Notes: a model not told the origin generated them from the sequence alone. A stretch of 36,245 nucleotides of DNA from Burkholderiales bacterium (GCA_020355165.1 CP070661.1:2131706-2167950); one strand, 5' to 3'. Shown: positions 7,881 to 15,316, numbered from the stretch's first letter. Translations and numbers: made by a program.

Positions 7881-9880
7881 CACCAGTAGTACCTCCAGTC
7901 GAAGACCAGGCGTACGCCAAGCACATAGATGGTGTCCAGGTTGACCGATGCGCCGGGTGGCGTCGCGACGGACACGCCGTGCGGCACGTCGGCGCCGGCA
8001 AACAGCTGAAACAGCAGCGACGAGCTCTGGTTGGCGGAAAACGCCCGATATGGCCGGTACTCCAGGATCGGCAGGTCGAAGTAGGTCGACTGGAAGTTGA
8101 CCACCCGCGGCGGTCCGCCTGCGCTACCGGCGGATGTGACCAGTTGCTGCTGGCCACGCACGCCATACCAGGTCACGCCGAGCTCACGGCCGAGAACGAA
8201 CTGGAAGCGGCCGAAGCGCGTGGCCCAGCCCCGCTGCCAGCCCAGCAGACCACCGTTCACGGCGGCGACGCCCAGCTGGGTGTACGTCTCCGGCGCGAAC
8301 CAGTACATCGGCGACAGCAGCAGAAGGTCGCCGGGGATCAGGTAGTAGGGCAGGCGGACGCGCGCTGACAGGCCCTCGCGCGACGGGATGGCGGCATCGA
8401 GGCTCCCGCCGAGGATCCCTCCTCTCGAGGTGACGTTGTTGGTCGACGGGCCGTCGGCATGGAAGCCGGCCTGCAGGTAGGCAAGCCCATCTCCCGCATC
8501 GCCGAGCGCGCCTTCGAGCCCTACGCCGATGCGAAAAGCGAGGTCGAGCCCCGGAACGAAACCGCTGTCGTTCTGCGACGCCTCGAATCCGCCGTTGACG
8601 CCACGCCCCTCGATGGTCGCAGCCAGTCCCATGAAGGCGCCGACCTCGCTGCGCGCACGCGGCAGCGAGCCGAGGCCCGGGCCAAGGCCCGGAACCGGCG
8701 TGTCGAGCAGCGCCTCGTACAGCGTCGGCGCATAGGGACTCCTGCCGCCGCTGCCCAGGTTCAGGCCACGGTCGACGATGGTCGTGTTCTTGCAGATGTC
8801 GAAAGCGTCGGCCGCGGCAGGCGCCTGAGGATCGTACGGAACGCTGTATCCGCGCGAGCGGCCGGTCGCGGTATCGAGCACCTGCTCGATGCTCGTCCGT
8901 ACCGCCCTGGCAGCCAGCTCGGCGTCCTCGGGGCGCATGTGTGCGTCGCCCATCAGCACGATCGTCCGCTCGCGGCCCTGCCAGGTGAACGCCTCGATGC
9001 CGTTCTGGTTGTAGAAATCATGCGTGCCCTTGCGCTGCGACACGTCGCCCCAGCTGCCGGCCACGTGGCCCGAGGCGTACGTGTCCTCGAGAAAGTGCAG
9101 TGCAAACGCCTCGTCGAACAGCATCGCCCGCGCCAGGGCCTGGCGCTCGGCAGCCGGCAGCTGCGGTTCGTTGGCCAGCCGGCTCGCCTTCTGCAGCGCG
9201 CTGATGTGAAACCAGGCATAGACGCCGATCGCATTCAGGTCCGAGCCCGGCTTCAGCGTCAGGAACCCGTAGGCGGTGGGATCGAGGCTCGTGTCCGGAC
9301 GCGGCATCAGGAAGTGCGCCAGGTTCGAGTCGGCCCGGGTCGCGTACTGTGGATCGGCACGCTGCAGCCGCGTGTCGGCGGTGCGCAAGGCATTCACGCG
9401 CTGGGCCCGGCTGGCTTCGTCGGCCAGCCGGCGCCGGGGGTCGGCCAGAAACGCCGAAACGCCCTCGGCCTGGTCCGGCCGTGCCGTGACCGGAACGCGC
9501 GCCAGGTCGCTCTTCAGTTGCGCCGCGACGTCGGCGACCACCAGGATCCAGTCTTCCTTGCTGACGGTGTCGAGCATCTCCCGGCTCGAGCAGGAGTGAT
9601 CGCCGGCAATCCCCGGCAGCGCCGCCCAGTCGATGCACGGCGGCGCCAGTCCCTGTTCGGCGTCCGCCCCTTGGGCACACATCCGCTGCTCAACACCCGT
9701 GCGCGCCTCCTGCCACAGGCGATCGAATACCGCTTTGCGCTCGGCATCGAGCCCCTGCACCGCCAGCACCGCGATGTCGCGGTGCTCGGGATAGATCCAG
9801 GCGAACGCGGAAGCCGATGCGCCCCACCCAAGCAACGCAAGCACGACGCGCAGCCAACGGGATCGGCCCTGAACCCTCAT
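7880..9880 (-). CDS. Zinc phospholipase C/P1-nuclease-like domain fused to a predicted outer-membrane beta-barrel
   Basis: The 666-residue precursor starts with a Sec signal ending AFA|W, so Trp28 becomes the first mature residue and a His follows at mature position 6. S1/P1 nucleases use exactly Trp1 and His6 as zinc ligands, and zinc phospholipase C also uses an N-terminal Trp. Further on, HFLEDTYASGH (mature 235-245) gives H-x3-D-x5-H, the same spacing as P1 H116/D120/H126 and PLC H118/D122/H128. GDHS (mature 67-68) and GTHDFYN (His260) add candidate ligands. From about residue 410 the chain is Gly/aromatic-rich with alternating strands and ends in VFDWRYYW, like an outer-membrane barrel with a terminal aromatic residue. 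The ATG at 9880 was chosen for the signal peptide and a strong GGGGGAG ribosome site. Nuclease versus phospholipase cannot be decided from sequence alone; lipid-gene neighbours favour phospholipase. Confidence 0.72.
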   Translation of the reverse strand: MRVQGRSRWLRVVLALLGWGASASAFAWIYPEHRDIAVLAVQGLDAERKAVFDRLWQEARTGVEQRMCAQGADAEQGLAPPCIDWAALPGIAGDHSCSSREMLDTVSKEDWILVVADVAAQLKSDLARVPVTARPDQAEGVSAFLADPRRRLADEASRAQRVNALRTADTRLQRADPQYATRADSNLAHFLMPRPDTSLDPTAYGFLTLKPGSDLNAIGVYAWFHISALQKASRLANEPQLPAAERQALARAMLFDEAFALHFLEDTYASGHVAGSWGDVSQRKGTHDFYNQNGIEAFTWQGRERTIVLMGDAHMRPEDAELAARAVRTSIEQVLDTATGRSRGYSVPYDPQAPAAADAFDICKNTTIVDRGLNLGSGGRSPYAPTLYEALLDTPVPGLGPGLGSLPRARSEVGAFMGLAATIEGRGVNGGFEASQNDSGFVPGLDLAFRIGVGLEGALGDAGDGLAYLQAGFHADGPSTNNVTSRGGILGGSLDAAIPSREGLSARVRLPYYLIPGDLLLLSPMYWFAPETYTQLGVAAVNGGLLGWQRGWATRFGRFQFVLGRELGVTWYGVRGQQQLVTSAGSAGGPPRVVNFQSTYFDLPILEYRPYRAFSANQSSSLLFQLFAGADVPHGVSVATPPGASVNLDTIYVLGVRLVFDWRYYW

Positions 9881-9892
9881 CTTTCGCTCCCC

Positions 9893-10007
9893 CTTGTCGC
9901 CAGCAATCTGCGATGAATGTACGCCTTCAACCGGGCAGCCGTCGTTGGCATTCACCAAGAGGCACTCACGCAATGGACAGCGTCCCGGTTGGCCGGCTGG
10001 CGACAAG
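9893..10007 (-). promoter_or_regulatory. Candidate structured 5' leader of the PLC-barrel mRNA
   Basis: A perfect 12-bp inverted repeat pairs CTTGTCGCCAGC (9893-9904) with GCTGGCGACAAG (9996-10007). Nested within it are an 8-bp pair, CAACCGGG (9928-9935) with CCCGGTTG (9984-9991), and two 4-bp hairpins, 9945-9948/9955-9958 and 9968-9971/9980-9983. The last abuts the 8-bp helix. In the minus-strand transcript the 3' arm of the 12-bp helix runs directly into the GGGGGAG ribosome site of the gene starting at 9880, so folding could control translation. No known riboswitch class is recognised. The arms would also pair in plus-strand RNA, so the strand is inferred from the position next to the ribosome site. 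Confidence 0.45.
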
Positions 10008-10020
10008 ACGTTAATAGTCA

Positions 10021-10082
10021 GACAAGTGCCGCCATGCAGCATCGGCAGCCGGGGCAGGACGACTTGCCCTTTGGTGCAGAGA
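10021..10082 (+). repeat. Intergenic repeat, copy B
   Basis: Ungapped alignment with the copy at 16795-16856 gives roughly 70% identity. The core GCATCGGCA and the block GCCCTTTGGTGCAG are exact. Like that copy it lies in a divergent intergenic region, upstream of a minus-strand gene for an exported enzyme and in the same orientation relative to it. Confidence 0.6.
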
Positions 10083-10134
10083 CAGCGGCAGCGGAGCGCT
10101 GCTGCTGCCGCCAAAGTCCGCGCATGCCTGCTGA

Positions 10135-10140
10135 GATAAT
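10135..10140 (+). promoter_or_regulatory. Possible -10 element for the MFS-PlsC gene
   Basis: GATAAT differs from the sigma-70 -10 consensus by one base and lies 57 bp before the GTG start at 10197. The corresponding -35 region is poor, so this would be a weak or activator-dependent promoter. Confidence 0.25.
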
Positions 10141-10196
10141 CGTCCGCGATCATCGGCTGTCCCAGCGGCCGGCTTCGATCGAACTGCGGAGTCCCG

Positions 10197-12098
10197 GTGA
10201 CCGCCAAGAGCCAGTTCGTCCTGCTGCGCCAGCGCCGCTTCGCGCCGCTTTTCTGGGTGCAGTTCCTCGGCGCCGCCAACGACAACCTGTTCAAGTTCGC
10301 CTTCACGCTGCTCGCCACCTACGCGGCGGCAAGGTGGGGCGGTGTCGACCCGCACTTCGCCGGCTTCCTGATCGCCGGGCTGTTCATCGCGCCGTTCATG
10401 CTGTTCTCCGCCACCAGCGGGCAGCTGGCCGACAAGCTGGAGAAATCGCGCTTCATCCGCCGCATCAAGGACGCCGAGATCGCGGTGGCGCTGATCGGCG
10501 GTGCCGGGCTGGTGCTGCATTCGGCGCCGCTCGTCTATCTCGCGATCTTCCTGCTCGGCCTGCAGTCGACAGTGTTCGGGCCGGTGAAGTACGCCTACCT
10601 GCCGCAGCACCTCGACCCGCATGAACTGACCGGCGGCAACGGCCTGGTCGAGATGGGCACCTTCGTCGCCATCCTGCTCGGCACGATCGGTGGCGGACTG
10701 CTGATCGGCGAGTTCGGCGATTACGGCGCGCTGACGGCGGCGGCGGTCGTACTGGCTGTCGCCCTGCTCGGCCGCTTTGCCGCGCAGCATGTGCCGCACT
10801 CCCCTGCGGCCGATCCCGGTCTCGAGATCAACTGGAATCCGCTCACCGAGACCTGGGCCAACCTGAAGATCGCGCACGGCAACGTCGCGGTGTTCAACTC
10901 GATCGTTGGCATCTCGTGGCTGTGGTTCTTCGGCTCGGTGTTCCTGACCAGCTTCACGCCGTACGCGCGCGAGATCCTCGGCGGCAGCGAGGGCGTGGTG
11001 ACCTTCCTGCTGGCCGTGTTCTCGCTCGGCATCGGCGCCGGCTCGCTCGCCTGCGAGAAGCTGTCGCGGCGGCGGGTGGAGATCGGCCTGGTGCCGCTCG
11101 GCTCGATCGGCATGACGGTGTTCGCGGTCGACCTGTACTTCGCCTCAGCCGCCTTCGCGCCGATGGCCAACGGCACGCTCGCGCACTTCCTCGCCGCGCC
11201 GGGCGCCTGGCGGATCGTCGCCGACCTGGCGCTGCTCGCGCTCTCGGCGGGGCTGTATTCGGTGCCACTGTATGCACTGATCCAGTCGCGTGCCGAGCGC
11301 TCGCACGTGGCGCGCATCGTCGCCGCCAACAACATCCTCAACGCCGTGTTCATGGTGGTGGCGTCGCTCGCCGCCACCGGCCTGCTCGCCGCGGGGCTGA
11401 CCATCCCGCAGCTGTTCCTCGTCACGGCGCTGATGAACGCCGCCGTCGCCGTCTACATCTATCGCCTGGTGCCGGAGTTCCTGCTGCGCTTCATCGCCTG
11501 GGTGCTGACGCACACCCTGTACCGCGTGCACGCAGTCGACACCGACCGAATTCCGGCCGAGGGCGCGGCGGTGCTGGCCTGCAACCACGTGAGCTTCGTC
11601 GACGCGGTGGTGATCATGGGCGAGAGCCCACGGCCGATCCGCTTCGTGATGGATCACCGCATCTTCCGCATCCCCTTCGCCAATTGGTTCTTTCGCAACG
11701 CCAAGACGATCGCCATCGCGCCGGCGAAGGAGGACCCGCGGATGCTGGCCCGCGCCAACGAGCGCATCGACGCGGCACTGGCCGACGGCGACCTGGTATG
11801 CATCTTCCCCGAGGGCAAGATCACCTACGACGGCGAGCTGAGTCCGTTCAGGCACGGCGTGCAGAAAATCGTCGAGCGCACGCCGGTGCCGGTGATCCCG
11901 ATGGCGCTGCGCGGCCTGTGGGGCTCGTTCTTCTCGCGCTACGGCGGCGCCGCCTTCTCGCGGCCGATCGAGGCAAGGCTGCGGCGCGGCCTGCGCTCGC
12001 GGGTCGAACTGGTGGTCGGCGAACCGGTGCCATCGGCGCAAGTCACGCCGGAGCTGCTGATGGCGCGCGTCGCCGCGCTACGTGGCGAAGACGCGTGA
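10197..12098 (+). CDS. MFS transporter (LplT-like) fused to PlsC-type acyltransferase
   Basis: The 633-residue product has an N-terminal major-facilitator domain of about 430 residues (QFLGAANDNLFKFAF near the start, about 12 helices), resembling the lysophospholipid transporter LplT. A C-terminal glycerolipid acyltransferase domain follows, with block I NHVSFVD near residue 464 and FPEGKITYDGEL near residue 538. Family knowledge: LplT flips lysophospholipids across the inner membrane and Aas re-acylates them. In E. coli these are two proteins, and Aas also has an acyl-ACP synthetase domain, which is absent here. The start is GTG at 10197 with GGAG (10188-10191) upstream; an N-terminus without extension fits MFS helix 1. 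The gene is divergent from the PLC-barrel gene, fitting a lysophospholipid-recycling role. Confidence 0.9.
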   Translation: MTAKSQFVLLRQRRFAPLFWVQFLGAANDNLFKFAFTLLATYAAARWGGVDPHFAGFLIAGLFIAPFMLFSATSGQLADKLEKSRFIRRIKDAEIAVALIGGAGLVLHSAPLVYLAIFLLGLQSTVFGPVKYAYLPQHLDPHELTGGNGLVEMGTFVAILLGTIGGGLLIGEFGDYGALTAAAVVLAVALLGRFAAQHVPHSPAADPGLEINWNPLTETWANLKIAHGNVAVFNSIVGISWLWFFGSVFLTSFTPYAREILGGSEGVVTFLLAVFSLGIGAGSLACEKLSRRRVEIGLVPLGSIGMTVFAVDLYFASAAFAPMANGTLAHFLAAPGAWRIVADLALLALSAGLYSVPLYALIQSRAERSHVARIVAANNILNAVFMVVASLAATGLLAAGLTIPQLFLVTALMNAAVAVYIYRLVPEFLLRFIAWVLTHTLYRVHAVDTDRIPAEGAAVLACNHVSFVDAVVIMGESPRPIRFVMDHRIFRIPFANWFFRNAKTIAIAPAKEDPRMLARANERIDAALADGDLVCIFPEGKITYDGELSPFRHGVQKIVERTPVPVIPMALRGLWGSFFSRYGGAAFSRPIEARLRRGLRSRVELVVGEPVPSAQVTPELLMARVAALRGEDA

Positions 12099-12129
12099 GC
12101 GCGCCGGGCCGCCGATCCGTTCCTTCACT

Positions 12130-12864
12130 TCACTGAAGCACCGGACGCGCGTTCACCGGCTGGATCGGGCGGTTGTTGGCGAAGCCCAGCGCCTTCGAGA
12201 ACTGCTCCACCTGCGCCTTCGACACCGTCGCCTGCGCCTTCATCACCAGCCACCAAACGCCTTCCGAGCACGGCGGCGTGGTGAGCGAACCGTTGAAGCG
12301 GAAGTAGTCGCGGTTCGCCGGCAGCAGCTGGCCGACGTCGAGCCCCGCCGGAAGCGCAGCCTTCTCGCCCTCCTTCGCCGGGATGGCGCTCCACAGTTTC
12401 GTCAGCAGGGCGTTCGCCGTGCCCTCGCGGTACATGACCGCAACCACCGCCAGGTTCCCGTCCTTGTCCTCGTGCACGAGGTGTCCCTCGAGCGGGAACG
12501 ACTTGCCGCTGATGTGGTTCTCGCTGGGGGCGTGAAAGTGGAACTGCTTCAGCTCGAACGTATGGCCGTCGACCGTCACCGTGCTACCCGGGGCATAGCC
12601 GATCTGAACGGTATGCCCGTTGTTGACGATGTCCGCGGCACCCGGCTTGTAAGAGAGCTTCAGCGGCTTCAGATCGGCTTCGACGAAGCCGGCCAGATCG
12701 ATCGGCGACTGGTTGCGCCCCATGCCGCACATCGCGTACTTCTGGTCGAGCTTCGACCAGTTCTCGGGGCCGGCTTCGCCCTTGTAGCCCCAATGCTGCG
12801 CATGGGCTGCCGGAAGCGCACCGACGACCAAAGCGGCGCACAGAAGGAAGGAACGCGTATTCAT
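12130..12864 (-). CDS. cah: Alpha-class carbonic anhydrase, periplasmic
   Basis: The 244-residue product has a Sec signal ending at or near AHAQ. The mature chain begins HWGYKGEAGPENW, the usual opening of alpha-carbonic anhydrases, followed by GRNQSPIDL. Zinc ligands are visible in QFHFHAPSENH and in EGHLVHEDKDGN; TTPPCSEGVWWLV matches the conserved substrate-pocket segment. It interconverts CO2 and bicarbonate in the periplasm. A ribosome site (AGGA) lies 8 bases upstream of the ATG. The gene converges on the MFS-PlsC gene with only 31 bp between the stops and lies downstream of, and co-directional with, the Asn-rich protein gene. Confidence 0.96.
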   Translation of the reverse strand: MNTRSFLLCAALVVGALPAAHAQHWGYKGEAGPENWSKLDQKYAMCGMGRNQSPIDLAGFVEADLKPLKLSYKPGAADIVNNGHTVQIGYAPGSTVTVDGHTFELKQFHFHAPSENHISGKSFPLEGHLVHEDKDGNLAVVAVMYREGTANALLTKLWSAIPAKEGEKAALPAGLDVGQLLPANRDYFRFNGSLTTPPCSEGVWWLVMKAQATVSKAQVEQFSKALGFANNRPIQPVNARPVLQ

Positions 12865-12944
12865 GTCAGCGGATCCTGATTCTCAGTGGTATTGGAAGAC
12901 GAGGCGAAGTCCGGTTGCCCGCGTTACCCGGTCGCTGGCCTCGC

Positions 12945-13439
12945 TCAGTAAGGCGGGTTGACTACCACGAACTGCGTGCCCTGCGGCATGTACCAGGTGC
13001 TGCCGCACTGCTGGTAGACGATGCCGCCGTAGTTCACCGGCCGGCAGCCCGGCGGCGGGGCGTTGACGATCGAGCCGATCACCGCCGATGTCACCGCCAC
13101 CGTGGCCGTCACCGCCGCCGCCGTGGCCACCGGGTGATAGTCGTTGTCCCAGCCGCAGCATCCTCCACGGTCGTTGTCGACGTTCACGTTGACGTTCTTG
13201 TTGACGTTGACGCTGTTGTTGACGTTGTTGACGCTGGTGTTGCGCACGTTGTTCGTGCGCTTGTCCTGCTTGCTGTTGTTGACCTGCTTCTTCTGCTTGG
13301 CGCCGCCGCCGCTGCTGGCTCGGGCACCACCGCCACCACCGCGCTTGTCGGCCGCGTCGGCCAGCGGTGCCAGCGCCAGGCCGGCCATCACCACAACGGC
13401 CAGCTGCGCCAGCCTCAGTTTGCTGATTGCGTATGTCAT
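12945..13439 (-). CDS. Exported Asn/Val-rich small protein of unknown function
   Basis: The 164-residue product has a signal peptide ending near ADA. A Gly/Lys/Gln-rich stretch follows, then a low-complexity segment of Asn, Val and Lys (residues about 60-90, pattern NVNNSVNVNKNVNVNV). It is encoded by reiterated GTTGACGTTGTTGAC-like units at about 13181-13262, read on the opposite strand. The C-terminus is globular-looking, with one hydrophobic helix, two Cys (GCRPVNYGG and QQCGSTWY) and an ending FVVVNPPY, a style seen in small exported proteins of proteobacteria. Function is unknown. It lies 13 bp after the DUF2092-like gene and the two are surely co-transcribed. A run of G (GGGGGGTAGGG) precedes the ATG. 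Confidence 0.78.
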   Translation of the reverse strand: MTYAISKLRLAQLAVVVMAGLALAPLADAADKRGGGGGARASSGGGAKQKKQVNNSKQDKRTNNVRNTSVNNVNNSVNVNKNVNVNVDNDRGGCCGWDNDYHPVATAAAVTATVAVTSAVIGSIVNAPPPGCRPVNYGGIVYQQCGSTWYMPQGTQFVVVNPPY

Positions 13440-13452
13440 GTCCCTACCCCCC

Positions 13453-14220
13453 CTATTTCGTCTTCAGCGGAACCAGTTCGACCGCGGTGGCGCCCTTCGG
13501 CGGGGTGAAGCTGAACACCGTGTCCTTGAACCCCGGCTGCAGGTTCCAGGAGATCAGCGACACCGACTGCGGCCGCGCCTCGTCGGCCCGGTTGGTGATG
13601 ACGATCTTGCGCGGCAGCGGCTTGGCCCCGGCGGTGATCCAGACCTGCCAGTCGAGCGCTCCCTGGCGGAAGGCGTAGTGGTCGCACAGGTCGTCGCCAA
13701 TGAAGTCCTGGCCGGCGTTCATCGCCGACTGGATCTGCTCGATCGGTGCCGCCGGCGTGCCCCAGACGAACAGGTCCGACAGCGGCAGCTCGACGCCGAA
13801 CCGCTCCTGCAGCCGCTTGACCAGCCCGGCCAGCGTCTCGGCCAGTTCGACCCGCGAGTAGTAGTTCAGCGCCGGCGTGTACAGGGTGACGGCCTTGCCG
13901 TCGTAGATCAGTTCGCGCTCGGAGCGCGAGCTGGACATCCGCACATGCAGCCTGTTCGGCCGGTCGACGTCCATCTCGGCCGCGGCCGTGTGCTGCAGCT
14001 TCTGGCCGTCGGCCAGCACCCGCTCGCCGGTCAGGGTGGTGGAGACCTGGAAGCGCTTGAGCGTCTGCAGGTGCTCGCCCATGTCCTTCAGCGCTTGAAT
14101 TGCGCTTGCGTCGACCGCATTGGCCGCCGGCGCTGCCGTAGCCGCCGTTGCCGTCTGTGCCTGCACGCCCGCGCCCGCCAGCAGCGCCAGCAGGCCGAGC
14201 ACGAGTGCCTTTCTCACCAT
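13453..14220 (-). CDS. Periplasmic DUF2092-like protein
   Basis: The 255-residue product has a Sec signal (MVRKALVLGLLALLAGAG to VQAQ). The body resembles DUF2092 proteins, which are predicted LolA/LolB-like beta folds: LKDMGEHLQTLKRFQVSTT, a RPNRLHVR segment, LIYDGKAVTLYTP, and a late PRKIVITNRADE. A lipid- or polymer-handling periplasmic role is possible by fold analogy only. The ATG at 14220 was preferred to that at 14226 because GGGAG then sits at a 6-base spacing. The partner gene is the Asn-rich protein 13 bp downstream. The gap upstream holds a terminator-like hairpin. Confidence 0.8.
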   Translation of the reverse strand: MVRKALVLGLLALLAGAGVQAQTATAATAAPAANAVDASAIQALKDMGEHLQTLKRFQVSTTLTGERVLADGQKLQHTAAAEMDVDRPNRLHVRMSSSRSERELIYDGKAVTLYTPALNYYSRVELAETLAGLVKRLQERFGVELPLSDLFVWGTPAAPIEQIQSAMNAGQDFIGDDLCDHYAFRQGALDWQVWITAGAKPLPRKIVITNRADEARPQSVSLISWNLQPGFKDTVFSFTPPKGATAVELVPLKTK

Positions 14221-14248
14221 CGTCATCTCCCTGTGTGGGGCCCTATAG

Positions 14249-14277
14249 AAAAAGCCGTGCCGGCAGGATGTCGGCAC
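14249..14277 (-). terminator. Probable intrinsic terminator after the barrel-protein gene
   Basis: On the minus strand a 6-bp GC-rich stem (14257-14262 with 14272-14277) is followed after GGC by a run of five T (14249-14253). It could end transcripts coming from 14423 before the DUF2092-like gene. Confidence 0.4.
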
Positions 14278-14293
14278 ATCGAATCGTTTGCGT

Positions 14294-14316
14294 GCCGTCT
14301 TCGTCTCGAAGACGGC
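14294..14316. repeat. Perfect 10-bp hairpin in the 14.3-kb gap
   Basis: GCCGTCTTCG (14294-14303) and CGAAGACGGC (14307-14316) form a perfect stem with a 3-base loop. No T-run follows on either strand, so its role is unclear; it may act together with the neighbouring terminator-like hairpin. Confidence 0.5.
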
Positions 14317-14422
14317 TGCTCAGAACTGGAAAGCAGCGCAGAGCGAGCGCCAGTGCGTTCAGGCGGTCCGATCGCGACGGCATGAGATTCATCCAATTCC
14401 CCGTCGGTCAGGAGCACCCTGG

Positions 14423-15316
14423 TCACTTCGGAAACAGGAACTTCACAGTGAACTGCAGGCTCCAGTCGGGTGCATAGGTGGGGCGCTCGGCGTTCCAGTA
14501 CGCGGCCAGCTTGAAATCCACCGGCTGGTTGCCGAAGCGCACCAGTCGCCCGACACCCCCACCGAACGGCACCGTCCAGCGATCGCTGCTGGGCGCCTCC
14601 CAGTTGGCGGTGATGATCGGCGTCGTCGACAGATACCAGCCGCCGTCGAGGTTGTAGTTGACGAAGTACTGGAAGATGAACTTGTTGACGTCCGGTGCGC
14701 TGCTCTTGCCGGCAAAAGACCAGACGTTCTGCGTGAGCATGCCGATCACCCACTTGCCCGGCATCGTCAGCGCCACCGCGCCGACCCCGGCGGACCACTT
14801 GTCGCTGGCGTAGCGATCTTCGGTTGCGGTCGGCATCACCAGCACCGGCGCGACGCCCCAGATCACCTTGCCCGGCTCGGCTGGCCCGAAGAAGGGCTGC
14901 CAGGTGATGTCACCGAGCCCGAACGCGCTGCCGGTCACCTTGTCGAAGTTGATCGAGCCGTAACCGAGGTCGACGTCGGGCGCAACGGTTGCCGGCACGT
15001 CCTGCCCGCCGCTGTAGATGACGGGCACGACGAACCGGTTGATCATGTTCCATTCGCCGAGGCGCACCGGCAGGACCGGCTTGAAATTCAGCGCATACCC
15101 GGTCTTCTCCGACGGCCCGATGTTGAACAGCAGGTTGTTCTCGAACGGCAGGCTGATCATCGCGCCGAGCGGATTCTGTGACTGCTTGGCGAGATCGCCG
15201 CCCTCCTGGGCATGCGCCGGGACGGAGCACAGCGACGAGAGCACCGCGAGCACGGGGAGCATCTTCTCGACGAGCCGCGTCGCCTTTCGCCGAACACCCT
15301 CCAGCTGATCGCACAT
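14423..15316 (-). CDS. Outer-membrane beta-barrel protein (COG4313 / 'neuromedin U'-like)
   Basis: The 297-residue product has a signal peptide with an extended basic n-region and cleavage near AHAQ. The mature chain is a run of amphipathic strands rich in Gly and Trp (DLGYGSINFDKVTG, WSAGVGAVALTM, QYFVNYNLDGGWYLS). It ends with WSLQFTVKFLFPK, giving aromatic residues near the terminus. It looks like the barrel proteins often misnamed neuromedin U or grouped with phenol-degradation MetA-like channels. The substrate is unknown. The ATG at 15316 has a strong GGGAGG six bases upstream. It lies downstream of the metallo-hydrolase gene on the same strand, separated by 140 bp and a strong hairpin. 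Confidence 0.78.
   Translation of the reverse strand: MCDQLEGVRRKATRLVEKMLPVLAVLSSLCSVPAHAQEGGDLAKQSQNPLGAMISLPFENNLLFNIGPSEKTGYALNFKPVLPVRLGEWNMINRFVVPVIYSGGQDVPATVAPDVDLGYGSINFDKVTGSAFGLGDITWQPFFGPAEPGKVIWGVAPVLVMPTATEDRYASDKWSAGVGAVALTMPGKWVIGMLTQNVWSFAGKSSAPDVNKFIFQYFVNYNLDGGWYLSTTPIITANWEAPSSDRWTVPFGGGVGRLVRFGNQPVDFKLAAYWNAERPTYAPDWSLQFTVKFLFPK

Larger units (their letters stand above)
9881..10196. other. Divergent intergenic region between the PLC-barrel and MFS-PlsC genes
   Basis: This 316-bp gap separates two divergent lipid-type genes. It holds the nested inverted repeats at 9893-10007, an intergenic repeat copy at 10021-10082 and a plausible plus-strand -10 element (GATAAT, 10135-10140). 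No coding sequence is convincing here. Confidence 0.6.

Noticed and set aside
8459..9916. 485-codon plus-strand frame opposite the PLC-barrel gene
   Set aside because: No recognisable motifs or ribosome site, while the minus strand shows a signal peptide and zinc motifs.
9893..10007. Known riboswitch (cobalamin, TPP, glycine, c-di-GMP, ZTP, fluoride)
   Set aside because: None of the class-defining conserved sequences could be found; only the helices are evident.
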